64,000 nt of DNA, from the NCBI GenBank assembly GCA_030407315.1, contig JALQPE010000224.1:62001-126000 (forward strand). The letters are read 5' to 3'. Below are positions 30,266 to 41,000 of the stretch, one piece after another; position 1 is the stretch's first letter, and each line of letters begins with the position of its first letter. The position numbers were made by a program, and so were the translations under genes. This stretch comes from Asparagopsis taxiformis (lineage: Eukaryota; Rhodophyta; Florideophyceae; Bonnemaisoniales; Bonnemaisoniaceae). The notes below the pieces were generated by a model. That model saw nothing but the letters and a program-made list of their open reading frames with translations. It was not told the DNA's origin and searched no databases.

Positions 30266-31974
30266 TCAAACGCCACACTCTTCACCATCATTCCTTTCCG
30301 CTTTCGTATTTCTCCCTCCACCTTGCTTCTCCTCCATCAACTGTTTTAATAACCTGTTCAACAATATTTTCGTTTCTTCAATGCTCAACTCCCTCTCCGA
30401 TTTCTCTTGCACCCAGTACCAAAAGTATCCTCGCACCATCATATCTAATGAGTTTTCCCCTTCTTTTCCTTCTAGCATCTGTGCACTCTTCCATAGCGAA
30501 GACCCAATATCCAATAACCCAAGTGACTGTTTGCTCCCCTCACAACTGCCTATCTCTGCCTTCAGTTTGACTGCCACCTCATTCACGTTCTCAAATCCAC
30601 TGTTTATCATAGCGTGCCACATCATGTTCCCCGCATCCGGTTTCAAATTGGCCAGCATTTTCTCGGACAGCGCAAATTGAGCCACTTGCAAGTTGCTCAG
30701 ATCTACTGCTATCCCGTCGCCCACCATCGCTCTCAGTTTTGGTGCACAAGCTGCTACCAAGTCTTTTTTCTTCATATCACATAACATCGTCGTTGCTGTA
30801 TGTGCCGCCTCACCAACTGCATCCCCAACCAGGGTAATGAAATTCAGTAGCAACCCCATGACATTTACCGCCTTTCCGCATGTATATCCTTTGTCTATGC
30901 ACTCATTTAACACTTGTAAAGACCATACCATGCGCAAATACGATTCCCATACTTCTTCTTGATCTGGCAAAAATCACTGGTCATTGGATGCACTTCTACT
31001 GCCTTCTCCTCTAGTGCGGCAGTATATTCTTCCATATTACAAATCCGTTTAGCCAGATCAGCTGCAACCTCTCCCAAGATCTCGTTACGCTGCAAGTCGT
31101 CGCACTCCATTTCACATGCAATCTTGACATTGTGTCCACATTCCATAATTTCAACGCTCTCAGCATGCCTCAAGATTGCATCGCCCACAACTTGGTTCTT
31201 CTCTACCAATTCCAATTTTGTTGCAGGCCAGTACAAGTTGTCGCGTAAACATGATCTAAAGCCACCAAATTGATGGATGTTTTTCGCCGTAATGACCCCG
31301 GCTCGGATTGCGAACAACACAAAGTTGTGACCAGCAAACAAGTCAACGGCAGAGGTGATGTTTTTGGCACAGATGTTATTTGTAAGAAATTGCTCTGTCA
31401 ACAAACTCGGTTCGATGATGACTAGCCCTAATACTTCGCTCATCATAGAAACATCTTTTGGTTCACCTGCTATGTCCCACTGGCAAACTCTAGTGTCGTA
31501 TGCAACGGTGAAAACTGAAGAATTATCTGCAGAGATTGTACAGGTGAGTGGGACTGTGGTATTTCCAGTAAGTGTGGCAATTTATACCTTTCTTCGGGTA
31601 TCCCACAGTCCGACGACATTTCCAAGCATGGTAGCTACAGCGAGGGGGCCGTCATTAGAGATTGCACATGATTTGGAAGTTAGGCCGCAAGCAGGTCCTG
31701 TGTACGATGGGAGGGTTTTGACGGGCACATCTGGGTTATTCACATTCCATACACGAAGGGATGTGTCATCCTTGATGAGGACATGATCACCATTATCGTC
31801 AGAGCACAAATCAGGTGGGAACTTAGAGCTGTCGGATTTGGGCGTGATGGAAGCTTGTTCGATACCTGTTTCTACTTTCACGGCAACGAAACTTTGCCCG
31901 GACTCTTTGCCAGCGGCGAATAGAAATATGTAGCGACCGTTTGGCGAAAAGCTGATAGAAGATATGGTTGTAAA
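30266..31974 (-). pseudogene. WD40-repeat protein with one nonsense codon and one frameshift
   Basis: The 5' part in one frame reads as WD40 blades (ISSISFSPNGRYIFLF; SLRVWNVNNPDV; NVVGLWDTRRK). A TAA at 31582-31584 interrupts it, and the same frame continues directly with another good blade (LTCTISADNSSVFTVAYD, then TRVCQWDI). Downstream is a long helical region of no known family. At the T5 run (30969-30973 on the plus strand) the frame shifts: the upstream frame ends shortly after at 30907, while coding character continues in the neighbouring frame (QEEVWESYLRMVWSLQVLNE) to the stop at 30266. Adding one T would join them. Two independent breaks suggest a recent pseudogene; sequence errors are the alternative. 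The 5' end is uncertain because an in-frame TAG precedes 31974. Confidence 0.65.
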
Positions 31975-32413
31975 CTACCAACTATCAACAGATGGAAATT
32001 TTGTTTTGGAGGCAAAGCCTTACCAGCGTGTGCCATGTCGACGTAGTATCTTTCCGATGATCGGTCCAGTGTGAGAGCTGTCTACAGATCAAGAGGGTAG
32101 AGTTTCGGAAGCTGTTCGGAATTCTTCCCAACGTGCCTACTTGGAACATGTGTTTGATCGACCGACTGTTTGCCACCCAGCCATTGGCTGTTGCTTGATA
32201 CGTACCGTACCTAACGTACCGAGATACGCGTGAAAAACGCCGCGTTTTCTGGTTTTGCGTACTGTAAAATTGCACTGCTTACAGTGTGACCCGCGATACT
32301 ACACGCTGAAAACGGTCGCTACTTTACAATCGCTATTGACAAATGCAATGAAGCACAGACTTCTAAATCTACAAACGTATGCAATACTTCAAGCACTTCA
32401 GTTAAGTTATCGA
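31975..32413. other. Intergenic / possible lost 5' exon of the WD40 pseudogene
   Basis: The 439-bp region has a GTAAGG donor-like site at about 32018-32023 and a 91-codon minus frame (31985-32275) with no recognisable domain. It may contain an earlier exon of the WD40 pseudogene, but I could not find a splice pair that keeps the frame. Confidence 0.3.
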
Positions 32414-35400
32414 TCACTTCAATGATGTTACAAGCTCAAACGAGGAAAGCTGCCCGTCAGAATATGAGACGGCAACGAAAATGCGCTGACTCGCTGGGTG
32501 CCACACCTCCAACCAAGTGGATATGGCCTGCTCAGTTGTAATCGTCGTCAGCGTATCCCCTTCTCCTCCAGCTGCTATCACCTGCAGCTCGCGCGGCCCT
32601 TTCCCTCTTGTCACAACGTAAGGGGATCCAATTTTCAACATATTCATCCCCTCCACACTGTCCGTCATTTCCGATGCAAAATGTTCTATTCCGTAAGCCT
32701 GTAACGACAAACTTCGACTGAATTCAAATCCACATCGCTGTGTCCACAAGCAATCCCCGTTCGTTGCATCCCATGCACTCACTGCTCCTCCGCGACATGC
32801 AGACAAAAGCCGCTTTCCTGCCGAAATGGATGCAAAGTTGGTGATGTAATTCTCCTTATGTCCCACATCCGGTTTGTGTCCATTCAGTGAAATTCGTCGA
32901 TACCCATTCGAACTCAAGTGCCAGATCGCCGCAAATCCATCATAACTACTGCTTGCAATACGCCGTCCATCTGGGAAAATGTACAAGCTCGTCACCTCAT
33001 CACAATGGCCTTCCAAGTCAAACTTAAGAACTGAAGATCCCTGTTGCAGAACTTTCCTCAACACATACAGACATCCCTTTTGTGATCCCACTGCTACTGT
33101 TCCATTTTCCAAAGCAGATATTGACGTAATATTGTCACTTCGATCTCGAGAGTTCTGAAGAGCTTCTGTCTCTCCAGATCGGATCGACCTCAAGAATACC
33201 ATTCCCCCAAAATGGCCGGAGATGACATAATCTTGCACTGTGGCAAGCGCGCCTACGCCCCTGCTGTTGCGATTGCCTCCAGTTTCCGATGCAGTCCATG
33301 AAACAATCGTTTTCCCGGTAGACGGGTCGTAAACGTTGATATTCCCAAGTCTGTCGCCGCAGACAACTTTTCCGGACGCGCTCGCAGCAAGGCAGCTGAA
33401 GTACGCACTTGGAGCACTACTATCGAGGGAGTCGGTGGATATTGCTTCTATGAATGAGGGCGGAATACGGGAATTTACCGCAGGGATTGGCCTAAGCCAT
33501 GGGCGCCTGGCTTTTTCATAGATGGAAGACATGAACTCTGCACAGCATACACTCTTGGACTCAAATTCGAGCAACCTAGAGACAAGAAAAGTAGGCATTG
33601 CAGTTTCCTCAAGGCCCTCATACTTTCTCAGCTTGGCTGCTTCTAAAATAGCTGTCAAGATGTGTTGCAAACCTTCCGCTTCGGTGTTGTTCCCTCGACC
33701 TTCTTTAGCAGAAACCGCCAAGTTAAATTCCGTAACTACTCCAAGTAAGCCATCCCTCTGAAGCCGTTGTGTGATCCACTGAAAGTCGCAAATTAAGCTA
33801 TTGAGTTTCGTAATTGCATCTCCGTTTGATATGTGCCAATGCAGCCGCCGACAGATATACTTATCACTCACGCATGCCCCCCACCACGGTAGAAAATCTG
33901 TTTTCAAACGAGGCTTTCCAATGCCAGCCCGCCTTCTCGAAATGTTGGTAAGCATTTTGCGATTTGCTGCCTTCACCTCTGATGGGGAAGTGATCCTGCG
34001 ACAATAGCGCAAAATCTGCCAGTGGAACCGTACTCTGCTTTCATCACTCGAGTCACTTAATCGATATTCACCGAATGCCATTCGGCCCAGTCGACGTGCA
34101 CTGATCTTGACTGTACGATAATCCATATTCCACAGGTCAGCCAACGTGGAAAGAGATACCCAAACACCATGCGGAAGAGTTGCGATTGCACGAAGTTGAG
34201 ACAAGAACCTGCTGCCTCCACGCGATTGCAAAATACGCATTATTCTTTCGATCGTCTCTTCACCAGATGGTGAATCTTCTATGGCCCCCGCAAGTGCTTC
34301 CCATGTTCCTTGAAACTTGGACAGAAAGCCTGCAGTCATCGCTAGAGTCAGAGGCATCCCGTGACAAGCTGCAACGATAACTGCCTGTTCTCGAACAAAT
34401 GTTCCCATACTCTCCCGATTTCCGTCTGACTTGGTGGGGCGTAGCCAACTCTGAAAGATAAGGTGGGACTCTTGGCTATTAGGATCCAGAGGTTGAACAA
34501 ATAGCTTGGCAACACATGTGACATGAGACAGGGATAGAGAATCACCAGTGGCTTCATCAGCATCTACTGGAGCCGTATACAACGCGACGCTGGAGCAGCC
34601 TAGAGCTGAAATGACTATATCAAAAGCATGCTGTGCGCGGGGGCCTGAGACATCATCAATTACAATGAGGGCAGATACATATCGCAACAAGCGAGAAGCT
34701 TTAGAAACAACAGACTGAAGGGAGCTGCAACTTCGAACCGAGCTTCGAAAGTCCCCAGCGATGATCGTTTCTACGCATTGAATAATCTGGTCTGCAAGCT
34801 CCTCATCGTTGATATCTGGACCGAGTTGTATCCAAGCAACACCATCTGCGAAGCTATGACAAAGCTCGACATCTTGTACCAAAGCAGTCGCCAGGGTAGT
34901 TTTCCCGACACCATGCGGCCCTACCAGTGCGACAGTCGTCGTTCGAACTGGTTCATTGACAGCAGGCGGAACAGCCACGGCGGCTTTCATGAGGGCTTCT
35001 CGTGCGCATTGATAGAGGTTGTCTCGGCAAGGTGCATATTGTTGGGGGAGGGGCGGCAAAGCATCGGAGAGGGAGATCCAAGAGTCTGGATCATCCAAGG
35101 TGACTTCATCTTTTGCGGCACGGATCGCGGCGACCCATTCATTGACTGTGCGTGTTGCAAACTCGATAGTATGGGAAGGACTTGGCGGTGGGGGAGGACG
35201 AGATTGGGGGAGAAGTTTGGCAACGGAGGAGCGTACTTTGTCGGAAAATGAAGAATGTCTGGCGGACAATGTGGAGGAGATGCGCTGGGAGGAGCGAGCA
35301 GGACGGGAGAAGAGGAGAGAAAGGGAGGGTCGGCGTGAATCGGCGATGGAGGCTGTGGATTGGGAGTAGGGATGGTATGCGGATTGGGAGCTTTCTCTGT

Positions 35401-35724
35401 CTAGACGTCTGAGATATCGGAGAGCGGATTCGAGAGCGGGTCCGACATCATCTATCCAGAGGAGGGTTGAAACGGGAGCATATGTTTTTCCCAAATCGAC
35501 GAGACAACGGTCGAGACGAAATATGGAGGTGGAGAGGGCTTGAGAGTGTGGGTCATTGCGATTACATAGTGCACGGGCAAGTCGACGAGTTAGTTTGAGG
35601 AGCTGAAAAACGAAAGATTGAGATAGTGTCAGTGAGTTGCATCGGAGAGCAGAATGATGGCGGGAGGCTGGGGGCGGGGCGGGGTGCAGACACTTACTCT
35701 TTCGACGGACCAAGAGTCGGCCAT
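32414..35724 (-). CDS. NB-ARC NTPase with C-terminal WD40 repeats (STAND protein), one intron
   Basis: Exon 1 is nine codons (35724-35698, MADSWSVER). A 95-bp intron (35603-35697) with GTAAGT donor and TTTTTCAG acceptor leads in phase 0 to exon 2 (35602-32414), giving 1071 residues. The N-terminal 200 residues are helical and Ser-rich. The NB-ARC domain has the P-loop VGPHGVGKTTLA (about residue 235), Walker B ALIVIDDV and the GLPL-like motif CHGMPLTLAMTAGFL, followed by a winged-helix segment. WD40 repeats run from about residue 740 to 1000 (for example GKVVCGDRLGNINVYD, GRRIASSSYDGFAAIW, RLLSACRGGAVSAWD). This layout resembles APAF1 and many algal and fungal STAND proteins, which are switch-like sensors of immunity, self-recognition or cell death. 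The ligand is unknown. The ATP-binding residues look intact. Confidence 0.88.
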
Positions 35725-36682
35725 GGTCGGAGTGTGGGTGGTGGAAGTTGCATAGACGCGAAAAGGGGTTGCAGATAGAGGAAGGGGAGAGGCGGTGATG
35801 GGAGGCAAGTTAGGGGAGAGCTAGTGCGGATGGAGGGGCTGAGGAGTGCAGGTGCGGTTGGGAAGGAGTGAAGGCGGTATTGGAAGCGAAAAGGGGCGTG
35901 TGGAGTATGTTTGTTTGATTGGCAGAGATCGGGGCATATTTGAATGCTTTGCTTGGAGTCACTGGGCCTCGAAGCTCTGGCGCAGTGGCACGGCGGATCG
36001 AGAGTGCGCGTCAAATGGACGAGAGGCCATTGCGTACAGAGGAGCCAACGGCAGCAGAGCTGATGAGTTTTTCTATATTGGAGGCTCAACGGTACATTTG
36101 TACTGTATGCTCCGGACATGGCGCAGTTGCTTTGCAAATTTTTTCATTAAACATGCATGACGCCTAATCAAATGGGGCGCGTAGCTTGTCTGCCGACAGT
36201 AAGTCTAGTGTAGTGCAGTGCACTGCACAGCTCGACTTGCGTGCATGGCGCATATGGCCCTGTACACACTATATCGCTCAGCCGACCTTTGCTTCCCGCC
36301 TTTCACTACGGTACCTTGATTTCCGCACACATCACTTCGTCATGCTCCAATGGCATCATTGTCCTTAATTCATTGGTCATTCTTTCTTCTGTAATTCCAC
36401 TGTAAGTCCCGTCACGTGGACCAATCGAAATGGTTTGGATGCTGTTGCCCAAAATGTCAAAATATCAACATTTTTCCAAAACATTTGGTCCCTTTGCCAC
36501 CAATCACGAGATTGTGTAGTCCCATCAGATATATATGATACTTCAGTGCCGCAATGAATATACCATTCTGTTTATTTTGCACACCCTATTAGGACTACCG
36601 TAATTCACTAATGAGTAGGCATCCCCTACAGGCTACGCCGCAGTGCTGTCCAAACTTAACAGAATTTCTACTTGGCTCTCGC
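35725..36682. promoter_or_regulatory. Intergenic region upstream of the NB-ARC/WD40 gene
   Basis: The 958-bp region should contain the promoter of the NB-ARC gene and the 3' UTR of the next Cys-rich gene. Frames here (up to 147 codons) lack domain or codon support. A GATATATATGATAC element lies at about 36527-36540. I see no repeat. Confidence 0.4.
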
Positions 36683-38098
36683 TTAGGCACCAATCGCACA
36701 GTCGGCAGCTGCGGCACCTGCAGCTCCACCAGGCTGTGCTGTCGTACAGCATGTGCTCACTGCAGCAGTTCCAGCTGTGGCAAAGTTCGCGAATCCAGAC
36801 GACGTACACAAAGCACTCAGGCTATTCTGTAAACAAGTGTTGTAATCGTCCGCATTGTCTCCCTGAGTGGCAGTGAGAACCGTAATTGCCGTACCAGCAG
36901 TTGCAACGAGAGGAAGAACTGGAGCGTTAGCGGTCATGCCGGAGCAAGTACAAGTAATCATCTGACCAGCCATCACCAGTTGAGTTGTCCCAATCGTGCT
37001 GATCGGGCCACACCCGTCCCCGATTCGACACTGATTTGTGGCTGTATTGAGACCCATCCCATCAACAACAGAGCCGGCACAGCAGTTTGTCACAGCAGTA
37101 GCACCAGCTGTTTGGAACGTATCAATTCCATTCGGGTTGCACAGCGCTCCCAAGTCCCTCACAACACAAGTTGTGTATGCAGTTAGTCCGCTCATTTCGT
37201 TAGCCTGCGTGAGTGCCATTCCAGCATCGTCCACAGCTGCAGGAACAGAAACCATTCGAGTAGTTGTTCCACACCTGCAAAACGCAGTAGCCGGGGCCGT
37301 GCCGATTGCACCGATGGAGAATTCACAATTCGGCGAAGGAGTGGCGCTCACCGTAACTGTAGGAGACGGGCTAGGAGAAGAAGTTACTGAGGGCGTGGCC
37401 GCAGGGCTTGGCGTGACCGAAGCTGTCACTGATGCGCTCGCTCCAGGACTCATTGAGGGAGAAGCAGACGGAGTGGCCATAGACGCCGTAACAGTTGACA
37501 CTGTGACTCCTGTCGGAGTAGTGCATGATGACCCAATTCCACCAGTAGGGAGAGTACAAGGTTGAACGAAGCAGCGAACAGAAGCAGCACAATCCATTGC
37601 AGCAACAGCTGGAGAAGCTCTGCATACATTAGGACATGGTTGGGAGCAGCTAAATCCATTTTGAGGTGACGCAGAGCATGCCCTCACGACACATGTCGGG
37701 CCGCGGTTGAGACAGTCGGCTTGTGCAGCACTAACTGCCGCCTGCATAGTACCCATAGATGGCATACCCGGGGCGAAGCACCTATTAGGGCAAGTGCCAA
37801 TTGGCGGCCTAGGTGGTAACGGTGAGGGCGGAGCAGGGCCAACAAAAATGCACTGGAAGCCAGGGTTACGACGGCCTCTGTTGCAGCGTTGTACACGACA
37901 TACGCTTCCAGCACGAATGCCAATGCGGCAGTCTCGGTTTGCATTTCTGACCCTGCCGAAGCATCTTCCAGAGCACCCAGTAACCTGGCGATCAGAGAAA
38001 TTTGCAACGGCTTCTGCAGAGGCAGTTGCACCGTTGATAACTTCCGGAACAACTGCTGCGACAATGAGAAAGAAAACGATGCAGTAGATGGAATTCAT
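36683..38098 (-). CDS. Secreted modular Cys-rich protein with Ser/Thr/Pro stalk
   Basis: From the ATG at 38098 the protein has 471 residues and a signal peptide (MNSIYCIVFFLIVAAVVPEV). Three Cys-rich modules follow, each opening with a C-x3-C or similar pair (CSGRCFGRV, CPNRCFAPG, CPNVCRASP). Then comes a low-complexity stalk rich in Ser, Thr, Pro and Ala (ASMATPSASPSMSPGASASV), which is likely O-glycosylated. The C-terminus holds two related domains: one has FCRCG, a CVVRDLGALCNPNGIDTF block and VTNCC; the other has CTCSG, CLQNSLSALCTSSGFANF and VSTCC. The tandem origin of these is clear by eye. I do not recognise the family; cell-wall structure or extracellular recognition is likely. An upstream non-ATG start at 38122 is ignored. 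Confidence 0.75.
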   Translation of the reverse strand: MNSIYCIVFFLIVAAVVPEVINGATASAEAVANFSDRQVTGCSGRCFGRVRNANRDCRIGIRAGSVCRVQRCNRGRRNPGFQCIFVGPAPPSPLPPRPPIGTCPNRCFAPGMPSMGTMQAAVSAAQADCLNRGPTCVVRACSASPQNGFSCSQPCPNVCRASPAVAAMDCAASVRCFVQPCTLPTGGIGSSCTTPTGVTVSTVTASMATPSASPSMSPGASASVTASVTPSPAATPSVTSSPSPSPTVTVSATPSPNCEFSIGAIGTAPATAFCRCGTTTRMVSVPAAVDDAGMALTQANEMSGLTAYTTCVVRDLGALCNPNGIDTFQTAGATAVTNCCAGSVVDGMGLNTATNQCRIGDGCGPISTIGTTQLVMAGQMITCTCSGMTANAPVLPLVATAGTAITVLTATQGDNADDYNTCLQNSLSALCTSSGFANFATAGTAAVSTCCTTAQPGGAAGAAAADCAIGA

Positions 38099-41000
38099 GG
38101 TTTCTGTGCTGGCTGAAACCAATGGATTGGTAGTGCAGGTAATGAAGCTGCTACATGGTTAGACGGAAATGGAATGGTAGAGATCTTAAATAGCGAAATC
38201 ACAAGATCGAAGAAAGAAGTAGGAAACTGTTTCCGCGTCATTAGTCATGACGTGACGATATTCCATTTTCTGTATCCGCTCACGAAAGCGTTACATGCCT
38301 TCTCTACAATTCTTGAGCAAAGGAAGATTTTGGTTTGAAACCAGTTAGCTCACATTGTCGTACGATTGCAGTGCGCATTTCCCAATAGACAAATGGGCCA
38401 ACTCAACATCTTACCTGTAACATTCTATTCGGATCGAAATAATTCATAATAGAAGTGTCCCTTCAAAAACGTTTCTATGACTCATCGTGAACGGCAGGTC
38501 ACTCTTCCATATTGGTATGGAATAACGGCCAGGTCTCCACAGAATGACAAGAAGACAAGAGACATTAACTATCATCGACATTTGACATATTCAATTCTAG
38601 TTCTTTACACACGAAAAGAGCGCGATGGATACCGATGACCACAAACAAATAAGAGAGGAAATCTCGTCTTCCCTCTTCGTGGCTTTCAAAATTCCGTGTA
38701 AGTTCAGTACTCGTGGAATTAAATTAGAGCAGAGAGCGTGCACATCTCTTCTTCGAAGCATTGAGGTATCTGCGCCTGTTATGACATCGTTGTTCATTGG
38801 ATTTGATAACAAGTTTCATTCGACGGCGCGTAAAAGAACTAGAATATGCCGTCTAGTGTAATGTTTGACCAGTCTTCGTTATTGGCCGACTGTAACGTTT
38901 CAGTTTGTACTTGGTCAGAAGTCAAATCCGCTCCAACAATTCGCACAACGTGGCATCCGTCCCTTTACCCAATATTCTGGTGAACTCATAAGCCTGGGGC
39001 TTGGAATCAGTAATGTATGGGTATACTGCAGGACTCAAGCGCGTGGTGTGATCTACAACCAGCCTGGTTGAGCCAGACAAAATTAGACGTTTGACAAAGT
39101 AGACCTGCTGAAATGAAGTTCATATAAGGTGCAGAACCTCTCGCAGGATTCCATATGTCTTTTTCCGAAGAACCATGTTTATAGCGCTGGACGAAGAGTA
39201 TATTTTGATTCATAACAACCTAATATGACAGCCGCATCGAATGACATACACTTGAAATGTCAAACGATTGATTCTCCATTGTGGTAACTCGTGACGTCCA
39301 TGAAAAGAAGTAAATGGTGGTTGTGTAATATAACGCGGGTAAATTTATACTCACGAGGGATGAAGTAATGGAACAGTCTCATGTGTTCCATCTTGTATGC
39401 TATATACCCATTTCCAGGGCTCCTGGGGAGGTATTCCGAGACTGTGCGTGACTAAAACGAAATATCATACTTCTTTTTGGAAGGTGTATGCGTGAACAAA
39501 CCTTTCCTAGCTCTGTATTTAAATGCACAAAAACCTTTACTTGTATTGCGTGCATAAACCCTTTCAGGTAAAAAGGAGTTGAAACATAGCATAGATCTGC
39601 ACTCTATTTCACATCCAACGCTGCATTGGTGTCATATGAGGGCGATTGATTGAATTTAGGGACACACTTAGCGTAAGTGGCGTATCAATGTGGCCAAGAG
39701 GGTCAATGTAAGTGGGGTATACAGCTTTGGAGCACGGTAAGTATGAAAAATGTATGATGAGTAGAAGATACTTAGAAAAACGGACCCCATAGGTTTCCTG
39801 GAGGCGAAACTCGATCTCTTCCAGTAAGACGACGTATGCAGGCGTAAGCTCGGCTTTCAATATGGCCTTCCTTACCATGGGGATGATGAGAAGTCATTTT
39901 TTCCTCTGATGTGATGGACGGCGCCAGAGTAATCAGTTTAGTCCAGTACAGGAGTCATCAATACATTTAAAACCTCTCATCAATGTCCATATACAATGTG
40001 ATGAGTTGTAGGTTATGATATTTCCTCTACATGTATTCTATTCGTGGGGATCCATCCATGTTGAAAAGAAATTACAGTCATTCATCCATTGAGCACGAAG
40101 CTCATCACGTATTCTTGGTCTCCTAGTAACAAAAGCCCATATAGCACAGGGTGTTTTGATGAAAACGTATCATTTCAATTTGCGTGACATATTTCACGGA
40201 AGAGCAGCTCGTCTACAGGACCAGTCATATTTCAGCAATGATTCTGATACTTGCGTCAGTATAGCAAATGTCCGTTGACGCAATACCTCGTGATGAGCGT
40301 GTGATCATAGAATGCTTCAATTGGAAAGTTCCGAGGGTTTTCTCGAACCTTCTAAGTTCGAAATTTTGACAAGGAACGATTGGAGACTATCCATGATCGT
40401 ATGGAATGCGCTGAATATCAACGTTGGGGCTTTGAAATGATAGAAGGTCAAGGGAAAAAGTTAGCTTTATGGTACTTTGCTAAAACAAGAAATCCCAGTA
40501 AGAGCTCTTTTGATGCAGTCATTCAATACAGTAAGTATCAAACAGTCAGAAAGCAGGATAGAATATGATCACAGTAAACTACAAAATAAGTAAACTTATT
40601 CAAACAAGGAGATGGGTGTAACCACGCCCATAATCGTACAAACAGTGATTGAATGACCTCGTTTTGGGAGACTTCTCTCTTTTGTTACGTGATGTTCACC
40701 ACGACTCTGGGGTTTCCCCGCATGACACAAAGAATAGCAGAAATACGGAGATGGTAGCCCGGATACATGATAGCCCAGACGGTATGAATTCAGATCATGA
40801 GAAGGAGCGTAAAAAAGGTCACGTCGGAAGAAAGAACAGTTGATAGGTTAAACAGCATAGTTCGTTCCGATTTCCATGCAATCGCATTATCTGTAGTTTC
40901 TTTCTCCCTTGAAACATATCAAATAGGTGCAAGCACCTTTTCACACGTTCGGAGAACAATCATCTATTCCTGTCCCGTGCCTCTCTTGGCGAGAGGATTT

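Noticed and set aside
31501..31587. Intron in the WD40 pseudogene (GTATAA donor, CTCTGCAG acceptor)
   Set aside because: Removing it breaks the frame, whereas reading through the single TAA keeps a good WD40 blade in the same frame.
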